This document shows, one piece after another, positions 1-5,483 of a stretch of DNA of 6,281 nt; the stretch's first letter is position 1; each line of letters begins with the position of its first letter. Under the pieces are notes generated by a model. It did not search any database. It worked only from the letters and a program-made list of their open reading frames with translations, and was not told the DNA's origin. The translations under genes and the position numbers were made by a program. Origin of the DNA: Streptosporangiaceae bacterium (lineage in GTDB: Bacteria > Actinomycetota > Actinomycetes > Streptosporangiales > Streptosporangiaceae); NCBI GenBank assembly GCA_030050125.1, contig JASIJN010000197.1, positions 1 through 6,281 on the forward strand. The letters run 5' to 3'.

Positions 1-426
1 GCCGGCGGGAGTCCCGGCCGGCGGTGCGCCGCCGTACACGATGACCCGCCGCAGCCGGTCCAGCTGGCCGCGCAGCTGCGCGAACATCGCAGCGTGCTCG
101 GCGTCGACGTACCCGACCGAGGCGTCGCAGTGGCCGATGACGTAACGCGCCTCGTCGGCGGTCAGCCGGTAGTTCACCGGGACGGCGACGGCGCCCAGCT
201 TCCTGATCGCGCTGATGACCGCCACCACCTGCGCGGAGTTGGGACCGCACCAGAGCACCTTGTCGCCCGGGCCGACCCCGAGCGAGGCCAGCGCGTTGGC
301 CAGCCGGTTCGAATGCTCCTCCAGCTCGCGGTAGGTCCACCGAACCGGCTCTGCGCCGCCCCGGTCGTCGATGACCGCCGGCTTGTCCGGCTGGCTCTCG
401 GCGTAGCTGGTCAGCAAGTCGGGCAT
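1..426 (-). CDS. Acyl-CoA synthetase (AMP-binding family), N-terminal part
   Basis: This reading frame starts at ATG 426-424 and stays open to the window edge, giving 142 codons without a stop. The protein begins MPDLLTSYAESQPDKPAVID and continues through WTYRELEEHSNRLANAL (about residues 30-46), GVGPGDKVLWCGPNS (50-64) and KLGAVAVPVNYRLTADEARY (76-95). These are the usual N-terminal landmarks of AMP-forming fatty-acyl-CoA ligases (ANL superfamily). Such enzymes activate a carboxylic acid with ATP and transfer it to CoA. The AMP-binding signature and the C-terminal domain lie outside the window, so substrate class and integrity cannot be judged. The start is supported by a purine-rich site (GGGGGAAGGA on the minus strand, about 8-15 bases upstream). 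The gene diverges from the GNAT-tetR pair, and two palindromes lie in the shared gap, so control by that TetR protein is likely (inference). The family call is secure; a specific FadD-type name is not. Confidence 0.88.
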   Translation of the reverse strand, partial: MPDLLTSYAESQPDKPAVIDDRGGAEPVRWTYRELEEHSNRLANALASLGVGPGDKVLWCGPNSAQVVAVISAIRKLGAVAVPVNYRLTADEARYVIGHCDASVGYVDAEHAAMFAQLRGQLDRLRRVIVYGGAPPAGTPAG

Positions 427-512
427 TCGCCTGTTCCTTCCCCCGGGCGGCCGCCCGCGACCTCGATGAACGCCTCTGGCGCCATCATGCTCTGTCCCGG
501 GCCTGGGCCGCC

Positions 513-532
513 ACTGAAACGACTGGTGCAGT
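513..532. promoter_or_regulatory. Candidate TetR operator, copy 1
   Basis: The 20-base sequence ACTGAAACGACTGGTGCAGT is an imperfect inverted repeat with ACTG/CAGT ends; one further C/G pair outside (512 and 533) extends the arms to CACTG/CAGTG. It shares its left half, CCACTGAAAC from 511, exactly with the second copy 47 bases downstream, and has the same 20-base length. It lies in the divergent gap between the acyl-CoA synthetase gene and the GNAT-tetR pair, where a TetR-family repressor would be expected to bind. No known binding motif was matched. The assignment rests on symmetry, duplication and position. Confidence 0.5.
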
Positions 533-559
533 GCCGCCGCCGCCAACTATGCTCATGCC

Positions 560-579
560 ACTGAAACATCCGTGTCAGT
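560..579. promoter_or_regulatory. Candidate TetR operator, copy 2
   Basis: The sequence ACTGAAACATCCGTGTCAGT is a 20-base palindrome in which 7 of 10 base pairs are symmetric; the half-sites read ACTGAAAC and, on the other strand, ACTGACAC. It ends 5 bases before the GGAGGT ribosome-binding site of the GNAT gene. It lies just after a weak -10-like TATGCT (548-553), so a bound repressor would block transcription of the GNAT-tetR pair. On the minus strand its edge contains CTGACA, a -35-like hexamer facing the acyl-CoA synthetase gene. This is the more symmetric of the two copies. Confidence 0.58.
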
Positions 580-599
580 AGCCTGGAGGTGGGCGGGTC

Positions 600-1094
600 A
601 TGGACAACGAGCCGGCGATCCGGCCACTGGGACGCCCGGGCGACCTGGGCTGGGTGGTCATGGCGCACGGGGAGGTCTACGCCCGCGAGTTCGGCTGGAA
701 CGGCGAGTTCGAGGCGCTGGTCGCGCGCATCGTGGCCGACTACGCCGCCGCGCATGACCCCGGGCGTGAGGCGGCGTGGATAGCCGAGCTCGGCGGCCGG
801 CGGGTCGGCTGCGTGTTCCTGGTGGCCAGAGACGCCGACACGGCGCAGCTGCGGATCCTGCTGGTGGATCCGGCGGGCCGGGGACGTGACCTCGGCCGGC
901 GCCTGGTCGGGGAGTGCCTGGCGTTCGCGCGGCGGGCCGGTTACCGCCGGATGACGTTGTGGACCAACCACCCGCTCGCGGCGGCCCGGCGCATCTACCT
1001 GGAGGCGGGGTTCAGCCTGGTCAGCGAGGAGCGGCACCACAGCTTCGGCGTGGACCTGACCGGCCAGGTGTACGAGCTGGACCTGGCCGCGTGA
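600..1094 (+). CDS. GNAT-family N-acetyltransferase, stand-alone
   Basis: A 164-residue protein of the Gcn5-related N-acetyltransferase fold, which transfers acetyl from acetyl-CoA to an amine; the substrate is unknown. The acetyl-CoA-binding motif A is LLVDPAGRGRDLGRRLV (residues 87-103). The usual R-G-x-G-x-G pyrophosphate loop reads R94-G-R-D-L-G99, with Asp where the middle Gly is normally found. Motif B follows as NHPLAAARRIYLEAGF (123-138), and the end reads HHSFGVDLTGQVYELDL. From memory this closely resembles the acetyltransferase half of actinobacterial MarR-GNAT fusion proteins, but no MarR domain is present here. The ATG at 600 has a strong GGAGGT site 9 bases upstream (585-590). 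The stop overlaps the GTG start of the tetR gene (GTGA, 1091-1094), so the two are co-transcribed and probably translationally coupled. The candidate operator at 560-579 lies directly upstream. Confidence 0.9.
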   Translation: MDNEPAIRPLGRPGDLGWVVMAHGEVYAREFGWNGEFEALVARIVADYAAAHDPGREAAWIAELGGRRVGCVFLVARDADTAQLRILLVDPAGRGRDLGRRLVGECLAFARRAGYRRMTLWTNHPLAAARRIYLEAGFSLVSEERHHSFGVDLTGQVYELDLAA

Positions 1095-1693
1095 CGGCCG
1101 CGGAACGCGTGCCGTCTCCCCGCCAGGACGAGCTCCTCGAACTCGCCTATCGCTACGTTCTCGCCCATGGCCTGGCCGACATGTCGCTGCGCCCCCTGGC
1201 CCGGGCGATAGGGTCCAGTCCGCGGGTGCTGCTGTTCCTCTACGGGTCGAAGGACAACCTCATCCGGGCGCTGCTGGCACGGGCCCGGTCGGACGAGCTG
1301 GCGGCGATGGAGGCCTTCAGGCAGGCCGGCCGCCCGGCCGGCCTGACCGACTCGGCGCTGGAGGTGTGGCGGTGGCTGTCGGGGGCCGGTCATCGTCACC
1401 TGCTGGGACTGTGGGTGGAGGCCTACGCCAGGTCGCTGGTCGATCCCGGCGGCCCCTGGGGCGAGTTCGCGGCCCAGACGGTGCACGACTGGCTCGGCCT
1501 GCTGGCCGAACGCCAGCCGCCGCCGCGCCGGCGCAGCCGGGCGGGGGCCGCGGAGCGCACCGCCGTGCTCGCCGTGCTGCGCGGGGCCATGCTCGACCTG
1601 CTCGCCACCGGCGACGCGGACCGGACCACGCGGTCGGTCGCCCTAACGCTGCGGGCCCTGCACGCATCCAATTTCCCGTCACATCCAGCGTGA
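1091..1693 (+). CDS. TetR/AcrR-family transcriptional regulator
   Basis: A 200-residue DNA-binding protein of TetR size. The N-terminal helix-turn-helix covers about residues 13-60: ELLELAYRYVLAHGLADMSL, then RPLARAIGSSPRVLLFLYGSKDNLI, which is the standard TetR pattern with the recognition helix around SSPRVLLFLYGS. The remainder is a mostly helical ligand/dimerisation domain (for example ALEVWRWLSGAGHRHLLGLWVEAY, about 89-113) ending in an Arg-rich stretch and a final helix. The open frame extends back to 914 inside the GNAT gene, but GTG at 1091 is chosen because it forms the 4-base GTGA overlap with the GNAT stop and gives the normal family length. By analogy with divergently arranged TetR systems it probably represses its own operon and the acyl-CoA synthetase through the two palindromes at 513-579; an acyl-CoA or related ligand is possible but unproven. 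Confidence 0.9.
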   Translation: MTAAERVPSPRQDELLELAYRYVLAHGLADMSLRPLARAIGSSPRVLLFLYGSKDNLIRALLARARSDELAAMEAFRQAGRPAGLTDSALEVWRWLSGAGHRHLLGLWVEAYARSLVDPGGPWGEFAAQTVHDWLGLLAERQPPPRRRSRAGAAERTAVLAVLRGAMLDLLATGDADRTTRSVALTLRALHASNFPSHPA

Positions 1694-1698
1694 AAAAT

Positions 1699-1717
1699 GC
1701 CGCGAAGGCCTCGCGGC
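1699..1717 (+). terminator. Hairpin after tetR, probable terminator
   Basis: GCCGCGAAGGCCTCGCGGC forms a perfect 7-bp stem (1699-1705 with 1711-1717) around the loop AGGCC. It begins 6 bases after the tetR stop codon. No T-run follows, as is common for actinobacterial terminators. The stem overlaps a 10-base palindrome GGCGCGCGCC (1715-1724). It would separate the GNAT-tetR operon from the peptidase gene. Confidence 0.5.
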
Positions 1718-1819
1718 GCGCGCCGATTGACGCAACGCCGCATCAGCATGTCATTTCATCTTTAGCGCGCCGCCAGTGACCAGTAAATGAACGCCTCAGC
1801 AAAACTGCGCCGCCCCTCT

Positions 1820-1847
1820 GGAATCTCACGCACCCGGGCGTTACGCT
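1820..1847 (+). promoter_or_regulatory. Promoter-like sequence upstream of the G1 peptidase gene
   Basis: Two readings are possible. One is a weak housekeeping promoter, TGGAAT (1819-1824) and TACGCT (1842-1847) separated by 17 bases. The other is an extracytoplasmic-function type, GGAAT (1820-1824) and CGTT (1839-1842) separated by 14 bases, which recalls the GGAAC...CGTT pattern of stress sigma factors, though the gap is a little short. Either would start transcription near 1853, about 30 bases before the ATG. The surrounding stretch 1725-1830 is visibly richer in A and T than its neighbours. Confidence 0.35.
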
Positions 1848-1871
1848 AGGGCGCCACCACCCCGAGAAAGC

Positions 1872-1884
1872 GAGGGATCCCCTC
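1872..1884 (+). promoter_or_regulatory. Ribosome-binding site inside a small inverted repeat
   Basis: GAGGGA (1872-1877) lies 7 bases before the ATG at 1885 and decides this start. The whole stretch GAGGGATCCCCTC is an inverted repeat (GAGGG with CCCTC, 3-base loop) that directly abuts the start codon. In RNA the hairpin would cover the ribosome-binding site, but a 5-bp stem with a tight loop is only moderately stable. Confidence 0.5.
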
Positions 1885-2748
1885 ATGAAAGGCAAGGCCG
1901 CAGCCATTTTCGCGGTAACGCTCGCCGCGTCGGTCACCGGCTCGGTACCCGCGACGGCGGCACCGCGCGCCGCGACGCCCGCCGCCGCGGTGCGGACGTT
2001 CGGCTCCGTGCGCGAGGCACCAGGCGTCCATCTGGCGCCCACCCGCCTGCCGCACGCGACGGTCAAGAATGGCACCTATCTCACGAACAACTGGGCCGGG
2101 TACGCGATCACGGCGCGCGGCGGCAAGACCATTCCACAGGTCAATGCAGATTTCACGGTGCCAAGCGTGAATTGCGCCGAAAGCCCTATCGGCGTGACCG
2201 GCACTTCGTATCTCGGTGAGTGGGCCGGGTTCGACGGACTGGTGGACAATACCGTGGAGCAGGAAGGCATCGCCGCCTACTGCACCTCGATCACGGGCCC
2301 GGCCACCTATTACGCGTGGTACGAGATGGTCCCGTTGGCGCCTGTCGCCTTTACCGGGATCGACCCCGGCGATGCGATATCGGTCGAGACGAAAAGGGTT
2401 GGCTCCAGCTACGAGCTGACGCTCGACGACATCACCACCGGCGGCGGCTTCAGCACGGAACAGGCCTGCCCGGCCGGCTCGACCTGCAAGGACAACAGCG
2501 CGGAGGTCATCACCGAGGATCCGAGCGGTGCCGTGGCGGCCGGCCAGTTCCTCGCCGACTTCGGCATGGACAACCAGACGGGCATCCTGGCTCACACCTA
2601 CAACGGCAAAGACGGCAGCTTCGGCACCAACGACTACTGGTACATCCAGGTCATCCAGATGCTGGACCCGTCGGGCAACTCGATGGCCACGCTCAGCCCG
2701 ATGTACGGATCCCAGGCCTTCAGCGTGACCTGGCAACGCGGCGACTAG
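1885..2748 (+). CDS. Secreted G1-family (eqolisin) glutamic endopeptidase
   Basis: A 287-residue secreted protease of the glutamic peptidase family G1, known best from acid-active fungal enzymes such as scytalidoglutamic peptidase. The N-terminus is a Sec signal peptide: MKGK, a hydrophobic stretch to about residue 20, then an AxA-type cleavage site ATA-AP near 25. A probable propeptide runs to about 62. The mature domain shows TNNWAGY (67-73), DFTVPSV (89-95), GEWAGFDG (111-118), TVEQEGI (123-129), YAWYEMVP (143-150), ISVETKR (165-171) and NSAEVITEDP (204-213). By alignment from memory the catalytic pair is Gln126 in EQEG and Glu207 in SAEVITED. Four cysteines (97, 133, 195, 201) could form two disulfides, fitting export. 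It is a single-gene unit convergent with the SDR gene. Codons in the first two thirds (for example AAT, ATT, GAT, CCA) are less GC-biased than in the last third and in the neighbouring genes. Activity and pH optimum cannot be read from sequence. Confidence 0.9.
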   Translation: MKGKAAAIFAVTLAASVTGSVPATAAPRAATPAAAVRTFGSVREAPGVHLAPTRLPHATVKNGTYLTNNWAGYAITARGGKTIPQVNADFTVPSVNCAESPIGVTGTSYLGEWAGFDGLVDNTVEQEGIAAYCTSITGPATYYAWYEMVPLAPVAFTGIDPGDAISVETKRVGSSYELTLDDITTGGGFSTEQACPAGSTCKDNSAEVITEDPSGAVAAGQFLADFGMDNQTGILAHTYNGKDGSFGTNDYWYIQVIQMLDPSGNSMATLSPMYGSQAFSVTWQRGD

Positions 2749-2768
2749 CCGGCGGCGCCAGGCGCTAG
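2745..2768. terminator. Convergent gene junction with weak inverted repeat
   Basis: The peptidase stop (TAG 2746-2748) and the SDR stop (minus strand, 2767-2765) are only 16 bases apart. CTAGC at 2745-2749 is repeated inverted as GCTAG at 2764-2768, and GCGC (2755-2758) can pair with GCGC (2762-2765) around CAG. The two possible stems compete and neither is strong, so a role as a shared bidirectional terminator is only a guess from position. Confidence 0.22.
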
Positions 2769-3517
2769 CCGCGGCCGATAAACGGCATCTTGGTGGCCAT
2801 CAGCGTCATGAACTGGACGTTGGCCTCCAGCGGCAGGCCGGCCATGTGCACGACCGCGTCCGCGACCAGCCCGACGTCCATCATCGGCTCGGCCCGGCGG
2901 CTGCCGTCCGGCTGCAGCGCCTCGGTCGCGAGCATGCCCGCGAGCTCGGTCACGGCGTTGCCGATGTCGATCTGGCCGCAGGCGATGTCGTAGGCCCGCC
3001 CGTCCAGCGACGTCGCCTTCGTCAGCCCGGTGATCGCGTGCTTGGTCGCCGCGTAGGGGGCCGAGCGGGGCCGGGGCGACTGCGCGGAGATCGACCCGTT
3101 GTTGATGATCCGGCCGCCGCGCGGGTCCTGCTCCTTCATCACCCGGAACGCGGCCTGGGTGCACAGGAACGCCGCGGTCAGGTTCACGTCGACCACCGAC
3201 TGCCAGTCGGCGAGCGGCACCTGCTCGAGCGGCACCGGCGGGAGCGCCCGGCCCGCGTTGTTGAACAGCACGTCCACCCGGCCGAACAGCTCCACGGCCC
3301 GGCCGAACAGCCGCTCTACGTCCGCCGGGTCGCTGACGTCCGCGACCACGGCCACCAGCCGCGAGCCCTCCGCGGCGCCGTCGGCCACGGTCTGCTCCAT
3401 CGGGCCCGGCCGCCGGCCGCCGATCACGACCGAGTAGCCGGCCCGCCCCAGCGCCAGGGCGCAGGCCCGGCCGATGCCCGTTCCGCCACCGGTGACGATC
3501 GCGACCTTGTCCGTCAT
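2765..3517 (-). CDS. Short-chain dehydrogenase/reductase (SDR)
   Basis: A 250-residue classical SDR, the usual length for NAD(P)-dependent oxidoreductases acting on alcohols or ketones. The Rossmann cofactor motif is TGGGTGIG (residues 9-16). GGRR (33-36) after the second strand suggests NADP(H) preference. DV (60-61) follows, and then NNAG (86-89). The catalytic tetrad is Asn112 (DVNLT), Ser142 (NGSIS), Tyr155 and Lys159 (YAATK). After the active site the usual proline-glycine segment (PGxxxT) is replaced by [11 protein letters not shown] (180-190). The substrate is unknown. The ATG at 3517-3515 overlaps the TGA of the upstream hydrolase gene by the ATGA arrangement, with GGGGA about 9 bases upstream inside that gene, so the two are translationally coupled and may act on related compounds (inference). 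Confidence 0.92.
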   Translation of the reverse strand: MTDKVAIVTGGGTGIGRACALALGRAGYSVVIGGRRPGPMEQTVADGAAEGSRLVAVVADVSDPADVERLFGRAVELFGRVDVLFNNAGRALPPVPLEQVPLADWQSVVDVNLTAAFLCTQAAFRVMKEQDPRGGRIINNGSISAQSPRPRSAPYAATKHAITGLTKATSLDGRAYDIACGQIDIGNAVTELAGMLATEALQPDGSRRAEPMMDVGLVADAVVHMAGLPLEANVQFMTLMATKMPFIGRG

Positions 3518-4272
3518 GGCGCCAGATCCCCGCCGGCCATGCCGACCAGGCCCGGGTCCAGCACGACCTTCTCGTCGTGATCGCGCACGGCCGCCACCAC
3601 CTGGTCGACGGCGAAGGCGACCAGGCCGGGCGCGTCTTCCGGTATGCGGTGGCCGGCGTTCCTGGCCACGATCAGCGCCGACCCGGCCTGGGCGGCCAGG
3701 TCGGCCTGGGCGTGCTGCCAGACGGCGTCGATCTGCGGATCGGGCGGCGGGGCATGCCAGCGGCCCGGCGTGCGGGCCAGCACGATGGAGGGGACCCGCG
3801 GCAGGATGGCGCGGGTCACCTCGCGCTCGCCCGCGGCCGCGTCGACCTGCGTCGCGCCGGGGCCCTCGCCGTCCACCGCGGAGTCCGCCCCGGGCCAGAG
3901 GAACAGCCGGGGCACCGATCCGTCGACGTGAACCATCCCGGCCACCCGGCCCGGGTACGCTCCGGCGAACACCCGGATGATCAGGCTGCCGACCGAGTGC
4001 CCCACCAGTACCGCGGGCGAGGAAACGCCCAGGTGATCAAGGAGAGCGGCGAGCTCGGCCGCGAACCTGCTGTAGGAGAGCGGCGGGTTGGGCGCGGGAC
4101 GTGGCGGGCTGGCGCCGATGCCAGGCCGGTCATAGCTGATGACCCGCGAGCCCTGGGTGAGCTGGCTTATCACCTGCCGCCAATACGAGGCCGGGTCGCC
4201 GAGGGAGGAAACCAGCACCACGGGCGGGTTCCTGCCCTCGAGGTCCTCGGCCGAGATCAATGCAGTAGCCAT
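3514..4272 (-). CDS. Alpha/beta-fold hydrolase
   Basis: A 252-residue alpha/beta hydrolase, probably an esterase or related ester- or amide-cleaving enzyme. [16 protein letters not shown] (16-31) supplies the oxyanion-hole region and [12 protein letters not shown] (44-55) is the family's conserved segment. The nucleophile elbow is GHSVG (91-95) with Ser93, followed by [20 protein letters not shown] (100-119). His208 in NAGHRIPED is the catalytic histidine. The acid is less clear: Asp117 (VHVDGS) after the preceding strand is the best candidate, because no acidic residue sits right after PSIVLART (161-168). There is no signal peptide, so it should be cytoplasmic. ATG at 4272 is preceded by AAGGG at a 9-base spacing. 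It is the first gene of the operon with the SDR, behind the promoter at 4327-4356. The substrate cannot be inferred. Confidence 0.88.
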   Translation of the reverse strand: MATALISAEDLEGRNPPVVLVSSLGDPASYWRQVISQLTQGSRVISYDRPGIGASPPRPAPNPPLSYSRFAAELAALLDHLGVSSPAVLVGHSVGSLIIRVFAGAYPGRVAGMVHVDGSVPRLFLWPGADSAVDGEGPGATQVDAAAGEREVTRAILPRVPSIVLARTPGRWHAPPPDPQIDAVWQHAQADLAAQAGSALIVARNAGHRIPEDAPGLVAFAVDQVVAAVRDHDEKVVLDPGLVGMAGGDLAP

Positions 4273-4326
4273 CGTCGTCTGCCCTTATCCCCCGAAAGGC
4301 CGGATTGGCTGATTTATTTAGCGCCG

Positions 4327-4356
4327 AGAATAGGCCGTAAACGGGCTCGCTGTCAT
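4327..4356 (-). promoter_or_regulatory. Promoter of the hydrolase-SDR operon
   Basis: On the minus strand ATGACA (plus positions 4356-4351) matches five of six bases of the housekeeping -35 TTGACA. TATTCT (4332-4327) matches four of six of TATAAT, with 18 bases between. Transcription would start near 4320 and give a leader of about 48 bases. That leader contains an unusually A/T-rich stretch, TAAATAAATC, for this genome. Confidence 0.62.
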
Positions 4357-4401
4357 GTACCCTGCGCCCGGAAGTCCGGCGCGGCGCCCGTCCGCGCAGC
4401 C

Positions 4402-4435
4402 CGTCTCGGGTGACCGCCTCGCCCGCCCCGAGACG
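4402..4435 (-). terminator. Terminator hairpin after the phosphotransferase gene
   Basis: CGTCTCGGG (4402-4410) and CCCGAGACG (4427-4435) form a perfect 9-bp stem with a 16-base loop. Read on the minus strand it starts 7 bases after the phosphotransferase stop codon (4444-4442). There is no following U-run. Position and stem length support a transcription terminator that insulates the downstream hydrolase-SDR promoter. Confidence 0.7.
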
Positions 4436-4441
4436 TCGCGT

Positions 4442-5449
4442 TCAGGATTGTCGTACCACCCTTGTCACGAGAGATCGCAGGTCATCCCAGGACTTGTGAT
4501 CGTTGCGGCTTCCCGCGTGCGGCCTGCTGAACTGGCTAACTCCGACGGCGAGGTCGGCCAGGTCCCACCGGATGCGGTACAGCTCGAGCATCGGCGGCCA
4601 CGCGGTCACGCCGGTCGCGCCGGCGTAGCCGCGCAGCACGGAGCCGTCGCCGGGGTCGAGGCTCCACAGATCCCGCTCGGGCGGCGCGACCAGGGCCGTG
4701 TCCCAGTCCACCAACGCCCAGCCGGCCGGGGTCAGCATGGTGTTGCCCGGATGGGTCTCCCCGTGGGTCAGCACCATCCCGGCCGGCCGGGAACGGCCCG
4801 CCAGCTCGTCGTACCGGGCGAGCAGCCGCCGCACCGGGCCCGCGTTCCTGGCGAGCAGGGCCGCGGCCGGACCGGCATACGGACCGAGATCCGCCCCGGC
4901 CCGGGCGCCGAACCGGCCGTCCGCGCCGAGCGCCGCCTCCAGCTCGTCACGGTGCGCGATCGCGAAGTCCTCGGTCGCGGCGTTCCTCCGGGCCCGCTCC
5001 GGCGCGGTGTGCAGGGCGACGACCATGTCGAGCACGCCGCGGCGGTGCGCTGGATCGGCGAACTCGCCCCATTCGAAGCTCCGCCCGGTCACGAACGGGT
5101 AGAGCGCCACGGCGAACCGCTCGCGCAGCAGCAGCGCGGGCTGGCCGTCCCTGGCCGGCATCGGAGCCACCGCGAACGCGGCGCCGCACTCCCGCAGGTC
5201 CGCGGCGGCGCGAAGCGAGGCCCTGAGCCGGACGAACGCCCGCGCCGGCGACTCCTCCCGGCGCAGCCGCTTGCTCTCGAGCTCGTAGACGGTCAGGAAC
5301 CAGCGCGCGCCGCGGGTGCCGCGCACCTCCCAGTGGTGGCTGCCGAAGCCGAGCGGCCGGTAGCTCATGCCGGTGACACCGATGCTCCAGCCGCCGGCCA
5401 GTGCGGACGCGAGCTCCCCCTCGGACAGGTCGTTCGGCGGCGTCAGCAC
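4442..5449 (-). CDS. APH-family phosphotransferase (aminoglycoside/choline kinase fold)
   Basis: A 335-residue kinase-like protein of the aminoglycoside phosphotransferase superfamily. The catalytic loop is VLTHGETHPGN (226-236), matching the HGDxHxxN pattern except that the catalytic Asp position is Glu231. The metal-binding segment is VDWDTA (247-252) with Asp248, and PPERDLW (256-262) follows as in spectinomycin phosphotransferase-like proteins. In the N-lobe the expected ATP-anchoring lysine is not obvious: the strand reads RWFLTVYELE (49-58), with Thr53 near that place. The start is GTG at 5449-5447, supported by GAGGA 5 bases upstream. It lies 34 bases behind the DksA-like gene and is probably co-transcribed with it. 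The substrate may be an antibiotic, a sugar or a small alcohol. Resistance should not be assumed, because most such actinobacterial proteins have no demonstrated role in it. Confidence 0.85.
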   Translation of the reverse strand: MLTPPNDLSEGELASALAGGWSIGVTGMSYRPLGFGSHHWEVRGTRGARWFLTVYELESKRLRREESPARAFVRLRASLRAAADLRECGAAFAVAPMPARDGQPALLLRERFAVALYPFVTGRSFEWGEFADPAHRRGVLDMVVALHTAPERARRNAATEDFAIAHRDELEAALGADGRFGARAGADLGPYAGPAAALLARNAGPVRRLLARYDELAGRSRPAGMVLTHGETHPGNTMLTPAGWALVDWDTALVAPPERDLWSLDPGDGSVLRGYAGATGVTAWPPMLELYRIRWDLADLAVGVSQFSRPHAGSRNDHKSWDDLRSLVTRVVRQS

Positions 5450-5483
5450 CCTGGTCCTCGGGCGGGTGTCGCTGGTCGCCGGG

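Noticed and set aside
1..22. Near-palindrome with GCCGGC ends at the window edge
   Set aside because: It is inside the acyl-CoA synthetase coding sequence, where GCC/GGC codons readily create such symmetry; a regulatory role is unsupported.
411..1040. Long minus-strand open frame opposite the GNAT gene
   Set aside because: It lies antisense to a gene with clear GNAT motifs and a strong ribosome-binding site. Its protein is rich in Arg, Pro and Gln with no recognisable domain, as expected for a GC-rich shadow frame.
914..1090. Longer N-terminus of the first TetR protein
   Set aside because: It would overlap most of the GNAT C-terminus and is Pro/Arg-rich without homology. GTG 1091 gives normal TetR length and a typical 4-base overlap.
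1846..2736. 296-codon minus-strand open frame opposite the peptidase
   Set aside because: The plus strand carries a signal peptide and both G1 catalytic motifs; the minus frame shows no known motif.
4442..5449. Antibiotic-resistance gene
   Set aside because: The APH fold alone does not show resistance; the catalytic Asp is replaced by Glu and no biosynthetic or mobile context is present.
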